Below, piece after piece: positions 16,022 through 25,745 of a stretch of 64,000 bases of DNA. Position numbers and translations under genes: made by a program. The notes below the pieces were generated by a model that was not told the DNA's origin, did no database searches, and worked only from the letters and a program-made list of their open reading frames with translations. Each line of letters opens with the position of its first letter. The stretch's first letter is position 1. Source of the DNA: Arenimonas caeni (GTDB lineage Bacteria; Pseudomonadota; Gammaproteobacteria; Xanthomonadales; Xanthomonadaceae); assembly GCF_003024235.1 (NCBI RefSeq), contig NZ_KZ679093.1:35456-99455 (forward strand). The letters run 5' to 3'.

Positions 16022-16116
16022 GAGGCTTCTCCGGAGAGGTTGCGGATGTCCGACGGGCTTGCGTGACCAGACTAACTCCAAACCGCTGAACGTGGCGAAG
16101 CCCGTGCGCAGGACGC

Positions 16117-18597
16117 TCAGGTCCCGCGCGGCTTGGCGCGGTGGGTGGCGGTGGCCGTCCACGGGTCGTCCGGCCAGGGGTGGCGCGGGTAGCGACCCTT
16201 CATTTCCTTCTTCACTTCCGGGTAGGTGTTGGCCCAGAAGCTGCGCAGATCCTGGGTGACCTGCAGCGGCTTGCCGCCCGGCGAGAGCAGGTGCAGCAGC
16301 ACCGGCACGCGGCCGTCGCCGATGCGCGGGGTGTCGGCCAGGCCGAACAGTTCCTGCAGCTTCACCGCCAGCACCGGCGGCTGGCCGTGCTGGTAGGTGA
16401 CGGGCCGGTCCTGGCCGGAGGGCACGGTGATGCGCCGCGGCGCCAGCACGTCGAGCTTCTGGCGCAGGGCCCAGTCCATGCCGGACTTGAGCGCCTCGCC
16501 CAGCTCTTCCTCGGACAGGGCGTCGAGCCGGGTCTTGCCGCTGAAGGCCGGCCGCAGCCACTGGTCGCGGGTGGCGAGCAGCTGTTCGTCGGACAGGTCG
16601 GGCAGGCCCAGTTCGGGCAGCCACTCGCGCAGGCAGCGCACGCGCTCGCGCCACTGGCGCAGGCCCTCGGTCCAGGGCAGGGCGTCGAGGCCGAGCTCGC
16701 CCACCGCATCGGCCAGCGCCTGCGCGGCCAGCGCCGGGTCGGGCCGGCCGGCGGGTCTGGACTCGAGCGTGATGCGGTCGAACCGGCGCTCGCGCCGGCT
16801 CACCAGCGCGCGCGCCTCGCCGTCCCAGCGCACCACGTCGCCCTCGAAGAAGCGGTCGGGGAACTCGCGCTCGAGCCAGGCCTCGTCCACCGGCGCGGCC
16901 CGCAGCAGCAGCGAGTCGCGGGCATCGAAGCGCAGCTCGCTGGCCACCAGCCAGGGCTCGCCGAACAGGGCGGTGTCGTCGAAGAGCTTGGCCATGCGGC
17001 CATTGGCCAGCTGGTAGCGACGCGGGTCGGTGGGGTGCTGGCGGGCGATTCGGTCGGGGAAGGCGTGCGCGAGCAGGTCGCCGAGGCGGTGCGCGGGCGC
17101 TTCCGCGGGCGGCGCCGCATCGCAGCGCAGGCGTCGCCGCCACTGCTTCGAGGCCGCGTCCACCGCCGCCAGCGCGCTGCGGTTGGCATTGCCCGGCGCG
17201 CGCCCGGCCCGGAACGCGGCCAGGGCCTGCCAGCGCGCGGCCAGGGCGTCGCTGCGTTCGCGCAGCACGTCGCGGGCTTCCACCAGCGCGGCCAGGTCGC
17301 AGGCCAGCGCCAGGTCGGCCGGCGTGCGCGCGGCGCGCAGCATCGCGGCCAGGCGCGGGTGCGTGCCCAGCTCGAGCAGACCGCGGCCGAAGGCAGTGAT
17401 GCGCTGGCCGTCGTCGAGCGCGCCCAGGCGCTGCAGCAGTTCGCGCGCGGCGGCCAGCGCGCCGCCGGGCGGGGCATCGACGAAGCGCAGCTTCGCATCG
17501 CCCCAGGCGGCGAGCTCGAGCGCCAGCGAGGCCAGCTCGACCTGCGCGATCTCGGGCGTGCGCATGGGTTCCAGGCGCTGGCTCTGCGGCCACAGGCGAT
17601 AGGCCCAGCCCTCGGCGACGCGGCCGGCGCGGCCGGCGCGCTGGTCGGCCGAGGCCTGCGAAATCGCCACGGTTTCAAGCCGCGAGAAGCCGGAGTTGGG
17701 GTCGTAGCGCGGCTCGCGGGCCAGGCCCAGGTCGATCACCACGCGCACGCCGGGCAGGGTGACCGAACTCTCGGCGACGTTGGTGGCGAGGATGACGCGG
17801 CGGCGGCCGGCGGCGTCGGGGCTGAGCGCGGCCGACTGCTGGTCGACCGGAAGGTCGCCGTGCAGGGGCAGCAGCACGGCGGCGTCCTGCAGCGAAAGCC
17901 CTGCGATCGCATCGGCGATTTCCCGCTGGCCCGGCAGGAACACCAGCACGTCGCCCGGATGCTTTTGCAGCGCCTCGGCCAGGCAGCGCCGCAGCTGCGG
18001 CAGCCAGGCCTCGTCGCGGCGCGCAGGGAAGTGCGACACCTGCACCGGCCAGGCGCGGCCGGCGCTGGTCAGGCGCGGCGCGTCGATCAAGCGCGCCAGG
18101 GATTCGCCGTCGAGCGTGGCCGACATCACGACGATGCGCAGGTCCTCGCGCAGCTGCGCCTGCACGTCCAGCGCCAGCGCCAGGCCCAGGTCGCCGGCCA
18201 GGTGGCGCTCGTGGAATTCGTCGAAGACGATCGCCGCCACGCCTTCAAGCGTCGGGTCGTCCTGGATCATGCGGGTGAGGATGCCTTCGGTGACGACCTC
18301 GACCCGGGTGCGCGCCGAGACCTTCGACTCGAAGCGGATGCGGTAGCCCACGGTCTCGCCCGGCTGCTCGCCGAGCTGCCGGGCCATGAAGCCGGCGGCG
18401 GCGCGTGCGGCCACGCGGCGCGGCTCGAGCATCAGGATCCGGCCGTCGCCGCGCCAGGGCGCGCCCAGCAGCGCCAGTGGCACCTGGGTGGTCTTGCCGG
18501 CGCCGGGCGGCGCTTCGAGCACCAGGCGCGAGCGCGCCTCGAGGCTTTGCAATACCTCGGGCAGCAGCGGCTGGATGGGGAAGTCGGGCCTCGTCAC
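16117..18597 (-). CDS. hrpB: ATP-dependent RNA helicase HrpB
   Basis: An 826-residue DEAH/RHA-type helicase. Walker A is PPGAGKTT (30-37), the DEFH box is at 126-129, motif III is MSATL (about 158-162), and motif VI is QRAGRAGR. The HrpB-specific C-terminal region contains the QPPVLAVKLQELFG and LLSPGGKPLQVTQDL motifs. Length matches E. coli HrpB (about 810-824). The cellular role is poorly defined in bacteria. Start is GTG 18597, giving TRPDFPIQPLLPEV, the normal N-terminus. The next gene upstream on the minus strand ends 30 bases before it. Confidence 0.95.
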   Translation of the reverse strand: MTRPDFPIQPLLPEVLQSLEARSRLVLEAPPGAGKTTQVPLALLGAPWRGDGRILMLEPRRVAARAAAGFMARQLGEQPGETVGYRIRFESKVSARTRVEVVTEGILTRMIQDDPTLEGVAAIVFDEFHERHLAGDLGLALALDVQAQLREDLRIVVMSATLDGESLARLIDAPRLTSAGRAWPVQVSHFPARRDEAWLPQLRRCLAEALQKHPGDVLVFLPGQREIADAIAGLSLQDAAVLLPLHGDLPVDQQSAALSPDAAGRRRVILATNVAESSVTLPGVRVVIDLGLAREPRYDPNSGFSRLETVAISQASADQRAGRAGRVAEGWAYRLWPQSQRLEPMRTPEIAQVELASLALELAAWGDAKLRFVDAPPGGALAAARELLQRLGALDDGQRITAFGRGLLELGTHPRLAAMLRAARTPADLALACDLAALVEARDVLRERSDALAARWQALAAFRAGRAPGNANRSALAAVDAASKQWRRRLRCDAAPPAEAPAHRLGDLLAHAFPDRIARQHPTDPRRYQLANGRMAKLFDDTALFGEPWLVASELRFDARDSLLLRAAPVDEAWLEREFPDRFFEGDVVRWDGEARALVSRRERRFDRITLESRPAGRPDPALAAQALADAVGELGLDALPWTEGLRQWRERVRCLREWLPELGLPDLSDEQLLATRDQWLRPAFSGKTRLDALSEEELGEALKSGMDWALRQKLDVLAPRRITVPSGQDRPVTYQHGQPPVLAVKLQELFGLADTPRIGDGRVPVLLHLLSPGGKPLQVTQDLRSFWANTYPEVKKEMKGRYPRHPWPDDPWTATATHRAKPRGT

Positions 18598-18627
18598 GGC
18601 GCGCAGTGTAGCCGCCCGCCGCAGGGC

Positions 18628-19665
18628 TCAGCTGTTCGCGCCGGCCGCCATCGCCGTGCAGGCCTGCTGCAGGCGACTGATCGCCGGCCGCATCGCGCGC
18701 CCGCGGCCGCGCACCAGCAGCACGCCTGCCACGCCCGACGCCTCGTCCACCCAGGGCGTGAAGCCGAAGGCGCCGGGGCTGGACGTGCGCGTCGGGCGGC
18801 CACGTGCATCGCGCGCCTCGACCCATTGGCCCAGGCCATAGCCCATGCCGTCGGCGGTGTCGGGCCGCTTGCCGATGGCCAGGCCCACGGTGCGGTCGCG
18901 CGCCATGAATTCGATCGTGCGCGGCGAGAGGAAAGGCCGGCCGGCGTGGCGGCCGTCGGCGAGCACCATGTCCACGACCTTGCCGTAGTCGGCCAGGGTC
19001 GAACGCGCGCCGCCGGCGATGCGCGGGTTGGGGTTGCGTACGTAGCCGGCACGGCGCGCCATCGCCCGCCAGTCGCTGCCGCCGAGGCCCAGCGGGCGGA
19101 CCATCTCGCGCTTGAACAGGGCGTCCCAGGTGAGGCCCGTGGCGCGCTCGGCCATCGCGCCGGCCACCTGCATGCCGTTGCCGCCGTAGGCGAACACGGT
19201 GCCCGGCGGTGCATCGACGCCCTCGGCGAGGATCTCGCGCGCGCAAGCCTGCAGTTCGCCGCGACGCCGGGACAGGCAGGGCGCGGGCCCGGCGGCCAGT
19301 CCGCTGGTGTGCGAGAGCAGCTGCTCGAGCGTGATGGCGTGCGTGGCCGCCGGCGCGTCGGGGAAGTGCTCGCCGACGCGGCTGTTCCAGCGCAGCGCGC
19401 CGGCTTCGACCACGCGCGCCAGCGTGAGCGCCGCCAGCCACTTGCTGGCGGACGCGATCGGCACGCGGGTCGCATCGTCATTGGCGCCGGCGTGCCAGCG
19501 TCGCGCCGGACCGTTGGCGGTGGACAGGCGCAGCGAGGCGCCGTCGAGGCCGTGGGCGGCCACCAGCGGCTGCAGGGCGTCCCGCGCCGGGTCGGCGCAG
19601 GCGGCCCGGGGCGCGGCGGGGGTGGCGAGCAGCAGGCAGAGTGCGAGGGCGGCGAGGGTCTTCAT
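18628..19665 (-). CDS. Exported serine hydrolase of the class C beta-lactamase/PBP4* family
   Basis: A 345-residue protein with a Sec signal peptide (about 1-24, ...PRAACA). The nucleophile motif is S72-A-S-K75. The second motif position reads Y160-G-G instead of the usual Y-x-N. The third-motif region is not obvious (possibly SPGAFGFTPW). The family includes esterases and D,D-peptidases as well as beta-lactamases, so resistance should not be assumed. ATG 19665 gives a normal signal peptide; the longer upstream frame is divergent tatD antisense. It lies upstream of hrpB and may share its transcript. Confidence 0.85.
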   Translation of the reverse strand: MKTLAALALCLLLATPAAPRAACADPARDALQPLVAAHGLDGASLRLSTANGPARRWHAGANDDATRVPIASASKWLAALTLARVVEAGALRWNSRVGEHFPDAPAATHAITLEQLLSHTSGLAAGPAPCLSRRRGELQACAREILAEGVDAPPGTVFAYGGNGMQVAGAMAERATGLTWDALFKREMVRPLGLGGSDWRAMARRAGYVRNPNPRIAGGARSTLADYGKVVDMVLADGRHAGRPFLSPRTIEFMARDRTVGLAIGKRPDTADGMGYGLGQWVEARDARGRPTRTSSPGAFGFTPWVDEASGVAGVLLVRGRGRAMRPAISRLQQACTAMAAGANS

Positions 19666-19741
19666 GCCTGCCTCAACGCCCGGGTCTGCGCGACGTTGAC
19701 CGCGGGGCGATAAAATCCCGGCCTTTGCCGGCGGAGACCGC

Positions 19742-20527
19742 ATGGACCTGATCGACATCGGCGCCAACCTGGGCCACGAAAGCTTCGACCACGACCTCGA
19801 CGCCGTGCTGGCGCGGGCGCGCGCGGCCGGCGTGAACCGGCTGGTGGTCACCGGCGCCAGCCGGGCCGGTTCGGTGCGGGCGCTTGAGCTGGCCAAGGCG
19901 CACCCGGGCATGCTCTGGGCGACGGCGGGCGTACATCCGCACCATGCGGTGGAGTGCACGGCCGAGGCGATCGCCGAGCTGCGCGCGCTGCAGGCCGAGC
20001 CCGAGGTGGTGGCCGGCGGCGAGTGCGGGCTCGACTACCACCGCGATTTTTCGCCGCGTCCGGCGCAGCGCACCGCGTTCGAGCGCCAGCTGGAGCTGGC
20101 GACGGAAACCGGGCTGCCGTTGTTCCTGCACCAGCGCGACGCGCACGGCGATTTCATGGCGATCATGCGCGAGTTCGAGGGCAGGCTGGGCCCGGTCGTG
20201 GTGCACTGCTTCACCGGCACGCGCGAGGAGTGCTACGACTACCTCGACCGCGACTGGCACATCGGCATCACCGGCTGGCTGTGCGACGAGCGCCGCGGCA
20301 GGCACCTGCGCGAGTTCGTGAAGGACATCCCGGCGCATCGCCTGATGATCGAGACCGACGCGCCCTACCTGCTGCCGCGCACCGTGCGCCCGATGCCCAG
20401 CCACCGGCGCAACGAGCCGATGTACCTGGCGCACATCGTCGAAGAGCTGGCCCGCGACCGCGGCGAGCCGGTGGAAGTGACCGCCGCCGCCGCCACCGCC
20501 ACCGCCGCCACCTTCTTCAGCCTCTGA
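19742..20527 (+). CDS. tatD: TatD family metal-dependent 3'-5' deoxyribonuclease
   Basis: A 261-residue TIM-barrel nuclease. The metal residues follow E. coli TatD: GECGLDYHRDF (E of the binuclear site), FLHQRDAH, VHCFTGTREE, and ETDAPYLLPR near the C-terminus. The first motif is DIGANL, as in E. coli TatD, in place of the usual DxHxH. TatD acts in DNA repair and degradation of oxidised DNA. It is preceded by a GGAGA site and is divergent from the beta-lactamase-like gene. Confidence 0.95.
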   Translation: MDLIDIGANLGHESFDHDLDAVLARARAAGVNRLVVTGASRAGSVRALELAKAHPGMLWATAGVHPHHAVECTAEAIAELRALQAEPEVVAGGECGLDYHRDFSPRPAQRTAFERQLELATETGLPLFLHQRDAHGDFMAIMREFEGRLGPVVVHCFTGTREECYDYLDRDWHIGITGWLCDERRGRHLREFVKDIPAHRLMIETDAPYLLPRTVRPMPSHRRNEPMYLAHIVEELARDRGEPVEVTAAAATATAATFFSL

Positions 20528-20533
20528 CAAGAA

Positions 20534-20586
20534 AGGGGGTCAGGTTCACTTCCGCAGATGCGGAAGTGAACCTGACCCCCTTCTTT
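20534..20586. repeat. Palindromic intergenic element, GGGGTCAGGTTCACTT (copy 5), possible terminator
   Basis: GGGGGTCAGGTTCACTTCCGC and its exact reverse complement flank the loop AGAT. It is preceded by GAAA and followed by TTCTTTTT, so it also looks like a rho-independent terminator for tatD. It abuts the stop codon of the convergent gene at 20588. Confidence 0.88.
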
Positions 20587-20587
20587 T

Positions 20588-21898
20588 TCATTCGTCGTCG
20601 ACGGGGAGGCCGTGCCGACGGCCGTAGTCGAGGGCCTGGTCGCGCACGCGCTCATTGAGTTCCTTCATGCGCTGGCGGTTGAACTTGCGGCAGTCGCTGC
20701 CTGCGCGGCCGGAGGGACACGCATCGAGGGCTTCCTGGATCGCCCGGGCTTCGCCCTGCCAGGCCGGCAGCTGGTTCCCGAAGGTCATCGCCTCGACCAG
20801 GCCCTGGCCGGTGAAGGCGGTGACGAAGCGGTAGTCGCTGCTGTCCACGCTCTGTTCGGCCGGGCCGATCTCCACGAGGTCGAACACCAGGTCGCCGCCG
20901 TCGAGGTCGCCGCCTTCCCAGCGCGTGCGGTGCACCAGTCGGTTGGCGCGGATGCGGGTGTCCTTGAACACGCCGACGCCGGCGCCCAGGAAGGGCATTT
21001 GCGTGGCGATCGAACTGGGGCGCCGGCTCACCCACATCTGCAGCATGATGCCGTCGCCCTTGCCGCGGATGCCCTGCACGTTGCCACCGGGGCCCTCGCC
21101 CAGGGTTTGCGGCGTGCGCGGGATCGAGGCCAGGAAATCGCGGTGCAGGCTCATGTCCCGGAACCAGCCGAAGGCCGAACCCAGGTCGTCGCCCAGCAGC
21201 AGGCAGGCCGGGCCGATCTCCTGGTGCTTGCCGCAGATGAAGGTGTCGCCGTCGGCCTGGCGCACCGCGAAGTGCACCTCGCCCTGGGCGAAGTTGCCGC
21301 CGCCGGGCATCCAGTTGCCCATCAACCCGGGCAGGAACAGCTGGCTGTTGTCGGCGCTGTTGACGAAGTAGGTAATCTCGCCGAGCCCTTCGGACGAATC
21401 GATGAGCTGGCGGATCATCAGGTCGAAGCGGTAACTCCCCATCTCCGACTCGGGGTTGGGCGGGAACCGGCTGTTGGCCGCGAAGGTGGCCTCCACCTGC
21501 CGGCGCATCTCCGCCAGCCGCTCTTCTTCGGCCAGGTCGATGAAGGTCTCGCCGTGCGCAATCCAGGCGTCCTCGGTGCCCGACTCCACCACCGGGATCG
21601 GCGGCAGGTCAAAGGGATTGGGCGGCACGCCGAACTTCTCGATCTCCTCGCCGGCCAGTGCACGCGCCTCCGGGCTGCCCGACTCGACGATGGGCAGGTT
21701 GGGCGCGAACGGGTCGCTGGCCGAGGCCGGCGGCGGCATCGTCATCTCGCCGGCGGCGCGAGCCTCGTCGCTGCCCGACTCCACCACCTCGGGCGGCGGG
21801 AAGGAGAACGGATTGGGCAGCACGCCGGTGGCCGCCAGCGCCACGCCGGCGACCACCACCGCGCCGACAACGGCGAACGTGACGCCGCGCCGGCTCAT
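20588..21898 (-). CDS. Membrane-anchored protein with three VESG repeats, unknown function
   Basis: A 436-residue protein with one N-terminal transmembrane segment (about 5-25, FAVVGAVVVAGVALAA). Residues ~27-115 hold three related ~25-residue units: NPFSFPPPEVVESGSDEARA, APNLPIVESGSPEARALAGE and FDLPPIPVVESGTEDAWIA. Each has a Pro/Phe-rich lead into (V/I)VESG(S/T). The rest (about 120-436) is an apparently soluble domain with few cysteines (ICGKHQEIGPACLLLGDDLG; DACPSGRAGSDCRKF), likely periplasmic. I do not recognise the family. The ATG overlaps the stop of the upstream OmpA-like gene (ATGA), so the two are made together. Confidence 0.75.
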   Translation of the reverse strand: MSRRGVTFAVVGAVVVAGVALAATGVLPNPFSFPPPEVVESGSDEARAAGEMTMPPPASASDPFAPNLPIVESGSPEARALAGEEIEKFGVPPNPFDLPPIPVVESGTEDAWIAHGETFIDLAEEERLAEMRRQVEATFAANSRFPPNPESEMGSYRFDLMIRQLIDSSEGLGEITYFVNSADNSQLFLPGLMGNWMPGGGNFAQGEVHFAVRQADGDTFICGKHQEIGPACLLLGDDLGSAFGWFRDMSLHRDFLASIPRTPQTLGEGPGGNVQGIRGKGDGIMLQMWVSRRPSSIATQMPFLGAGVGVFKDTRIRANRLVHRTRWEGGDLDGGDLVFDLVEIGPAEQSVDSSDYRFVTAFTGQGLVEAMTFGNQLPAWQGEARAIQEALDACPSGRAGSDCRKFNRQRMKELNERVRDQALDYGRRHGLPVDDE

Positions 21899-23013
21899 TG
21901 CTTCACCAGCTCGACGCGCCGGTTGAGCGCGCGGCCGGCCTCGCTGGTGTTGGGCGCCACCGGCTCGCTGGCGCCGGCGCCGCGCGAGCGCAGGCGGCGA
22001 TCGGGCACGCGGTGCTCGATCACCAGGGCCGAGCGCACCGCCAGCGCGCGCTCCTCGCTCAGGCGCTGGTTGGCGGCGGCGTTGCCGACCGAATCGGTGT
22101 GGCCGACGATCTCGAGCCTGAGCGAGGGATCACGCCGCAACAGTTCGGCCACCTGCGCCAGCGCATCGGCCGACTCCGGCTTGAGCGTCGCCTTGCCGGT
22201 GTCGAAGTAGATGCCGTCCAGCCGCACCACGCCGGCCGCCGCCAGTTCCGCCGCCAGCTCGTCGGCGCTCACGCCGGCCTGGCCGGTCTGCATCGCCTCG
22301 CCCTCGACCACGTAGACCCAGCTGCGCTGCTTGTTCACCATCACCGCCACGCTCACCGCGCTGGCGCCCACCCGGCCTTCGGCGGCGAGGTAGCGGAAGT
22401 CGCCGCCGACGCCGATGTTCATGTCGGCCACGCGATACCAGTTCGATTCGCGGGTGCCGGTGCCGCCGCATTCACCGCGGCCTGCGCACTGGTGCACGAC
22501 GCGCAGGCCCTGGCCGCGCAGCGCCTGCTCGTAGTTGCGCAGGATCTCGAGCGTGGAGCGGCCCGACGGGTTGTCGTAGATCGTCTTGGTGACGCGGCCT
22601 TCCACCTGGCGGCTGCGCAGGTCGCCGTTGCTCTCCCTGCCCACCACGAACGCATAGCCGTCGAAGGCCAGCACCTTTTCCTCGCGCTGGCTCGAGCCGG
22701 CGTAGGGCAGCACGCGGAAGGCCGGGCCGGACGCTGCCTGGCCGCCCGCGGCGGGTGCCGACTGCACGACGCGGCCGCGGGAATCGACGTACTCGACGTC
22801 CTCGCCGCGTCGCCGGGCCTCGGCGGCGCAGCGATCGTCGCCCAGCGCGCAGCGGGTGGCGCGGCGCACCTCGCGGTCCACCGCGCGTTCGACTTCCGAT
22901 TGCACCGCGCGTTCGGCGGTTCGCTTGAGCGATCGCCCGATGTCCTGGGCGGCGGCGGGGGCCGCCAGCGCCAGCAGGACGGCAAGGCAGGACAGACGGT
23001 GGCTCAGGCTCAT
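21895..23013 (-). CDS. OmpA family protein with DUF4892-like domain
   Basis: A 372-residue exported protein. A signal peptide spans about 1-22 (...APAAAQ). A basic/charged segment (25-75) leads to a domain resembling DUF4892 (about 95-250: FRVLPYAGSSQREEKVLAFD ... VMVNKQRSWVYVVEGE). The C-terminal OmpA peptidoglycan-binding domain (about 258-372) contains GIYFDTGKATLKPES, EIVGHTDSVGN and LSEERALAVRSAL. It likely tethers an envelope complex to peptidoglycan. It overlaps the VESG-repeat protein gene by 4 bases (ATGA), which suggests a two-protein envelope unit. Confidence 0.88.
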   Translation of the reverse strand: MSLSHRLSCLAVLLALAAPAAAQDIGRSLKRTAERAVQSEVERAVDREVRRATRCALGDDRCAAEARRRGEDVEYVDSRGRVVQSAPAAGGQAASGPAFRVLPYAGSSQREEKVLAFDGYAFVVGRESNGDLRSRQVEGRVTKTIYDNPSGRSTLEILRNYEQALRGQGLRVVHQCAGRGECGGTGTRESNWYRVADMNIGVGGDFRYLAAEGRVGASAVSVAVMVNKQRSWVYVVEGEAMQTGQAGVSADELAAELAAAGVVRLDGIYFDTGKATLKPESADALAQVAELLRRDPSLRLEIVGHTDSVGNAAANQRLSEERALAVRSALVIEHRVPDRRLRSRGAGASEPVAPNTSEAGRALNRRVELVKQ

Positions 23014-23096
23014 CGACGGGCTCCGGGGTGGGCGCCGGGGGGGCGCGTGTCACCGGAAATACACGCAATCCGGGGCCGGATCGCGCCAACCCGCCT

Positions 23097-23860
23097 TCAG
23101 CTGCGCAGGCCGACGCCCCGGGAGAGCAGGCGCAGGGCGAGCGCGCCCAGCGCGAGCACGAAGAACAGCATCAGGCCATAGGCCGTCGCTATCGGAACGT
23201 CGCTCTGGCCAAGCAGTCCATATCGGAAGGCGTTGACCATGTAGAAGATCGGGTTGAGGTGGGTCGCCGCCTCGGCCCAGCCCGGCAGGAGCTTCACCGA
23301 GTAGAACACGCCGCCCAGGTAGGTCAGCGGGGTGAGGATGAAGGTCGGCACGATGGCGATGTCGTCGAACTTCCTGGCGTACACCGCGTTCACGAAGCCC
23401 GCCAGCGAGAAGATGACCGCGCCCAGCAGCACCGTCGTCAGCGTCACCAGTGGGTGCGGGATGCGCACGGTGGTGAAGAACATGGCGATGCCCAGCACGA
23501 TCGCGCCCACCATCAGCCCGCGCAGCACGCCGCCGGCGACATAGCCGCCCAGGATCACCCAGTTGGGCATCGGGCTGACCAGCATCTCCTCGATGTGGCG
23601 GCCGAACTTGGCGCCGAAGAAGCTCGAGCTGATGTTGCCGTAGGCGTTCTGGATGATCGACATCATCACCAGGCCCGGCACGATGAAATCCATGTAGCCG
23701 ACGCCGTCCATCGGCCCGATCCGAGAACCGATCAGGCTGCCGAAGATCAGGAAGTAGAGCGTCATCGTGATCGCCGGCGGCACCAGGGTCTGGCCCCAGA
23801 TGCGCAGGATGCGGGCCACCTCGCGCCGGGCGATGGTGTAGAGCGCGACCAGGTTCGGGC

Positions 23861-23864
<4 letters not shown>
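23097..23864 (-). CDS. yadH: ABC-2 type transporter permease YadH-like
   Basis: A 255-residue inner-membrane permease with about six transmembrane helices (for example LVPPAITMTLYFLIFGSLIG and VTLTTVLLGAVIFSLAGFVN). The family signature GGVFYSVKLLP...NPIFYMVNAFRYG is present. Length and sequence match E. coli YadH (256). GTG 23864 is the start because GGAGGTGA sits 5-6 bases upstream and the codon overlaps the ATPase stop (GTGA). It forms the membrane half of an exporter with the next gene. Substrate is unknown. Confidence 0.92.
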
Positions 23865-24796
<932 letters not shown>

Positions 24797-24918
24797 GGTG
24801 CTCCTGGGACCGTGCCGACGCTGCGCCGGCCGGACGGGGGCCTTATTATAGGGTCCTCGCCGCACCCGGCCCCGGGACCGCGGCCGGTACACTGCATCCC
24901 GTTCCCGGAGCCCATCGC

Positions 24919-25671
24919 TTGGCCATCGTGCATTTTCCCCTTCGGCTGGTCGGCAGCCACATGCTGGCGCCCAGCGTCCGCCACCTCGCCTTCGCGCGGG
25001 ACGACGGCCAGCCGCTCGATTTCATCCCCGGCCAGTTCATCCAGGTGCATTTCAAGTACCCGGACGGCACCCCGACCAAGCGCAGCTACTCGCTGGCCAC
25101 CATGCACGACCATGCGCTGGGGCCGGGCGAAGCGGTGGAGATCGCCGTAAGCTTCGTGGCCGGCGGCGCCGCCACCGCGCTGTTCGAGGCGCTCGACGAA
25201 GGCCAGCAGATCGAGGCTTCCGGCCCCTATGGCCGCTTCTGCCTGATGCCCGGCGACGCCAACCGCCGCTACCTGCTGGTGGCCACCGGCACCGGCGTCA
25301 CGCCCTATCGCGCGATGCTGCCGCGCCTGGCCTCGTTGATCCGCGAGCGCGGCGTGGAAGTAGTGCTGCTGTTCGGCTGCCGCACGCCGGCCGAGCAGCT
25401 CTACCACGACGACTTCCTGGCCTTCGCGGCCGAACACCCGGGCTTCCGTTACGTCAACTGCTTCAGCCGGGAATTGCCCGCATCGCCGCGCCCCGACGAC
25501 CGAAGTGGTTACGTGCAGGACGCGCTGGCCGGCTTCGCACCTTCGGCCGAGGGCGACATCGCCTACCTGTGCGGCAACCCGAACATGGTCGACGCCTGCT
25601 TCGAGGCCCTCAAGACCGCCGGCCTGCCGGTGCCGCACATCCGCCGCGAGAAGTACGTCTCGAGCAAGTAA
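24919..25671 (+). CDS. fpr: Ferredoxin/flavodoxin-NADP+ reductase
   Basis: A 250-residue FAD enzyme that moves electrons between NADPH and ferredoxin or flavodoxin. FAD-binding motif KRSYSLAT follows a barrel start (GQFIQVHFKYPDG). The NADP domain has ATGTGVTPYRAML and LFGCRTPAEQLYHDDF. It ends IRREKYVSSK, a typical Fpr C-terminus. The start is an uncommon TTG at 24919, supported by GGAG 8 bases upstream. The protein then starts MAIVHFPLRLVGSHMLAP like Xanthomonas Fpr; no better ATG exists before LAPSVRHL. Confidence 0.93.
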   Translation: MAIVHFPLRLVGSHMLAPSVRHLAFARDDGQPLDFIPGQFIQVHFKYPDGTPTKRSYSLATMHDHALGPGEAVEIAVSFVAGGAATALFEALDEGQQIEASGPYGRFCLMPGDANRRYLLVATGTGVTPYRAMLPRLASLIRERGVEVVLLFGCRTPAEQLYHDDFLAFAAEHPGFRYVNCFSRELPASPRPDDRSGYVQDALAGFAPSAEGDIAYLCGNPNMVDACFEALKTAGLPVPHIRREKYVSSK

Positions 25672-25745
25672 TCGGCACGGTCACATTCCGGGCGCCCGGG
25701 GCGTCTGTCATCCTGTGGGCCGGTTTGGCCCGGATGGGAGACACC

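Noticed and set aside
18628..19665. Calling the serine hydrolase a beta-lactamase resistance gene
   Set aside because: The second motif is altered and the family is mostly esterases and peptidases; no evidence for drug hydrolysis.
16141..19713. 1190-residue open frame on the plus strand across hrpB and the hydrolase
   Set aside because: Composition is Gly/Arg/Gln/His-rich and it runs antisense to two clearly conserved genes. Few stops arise by chance at this GC level.
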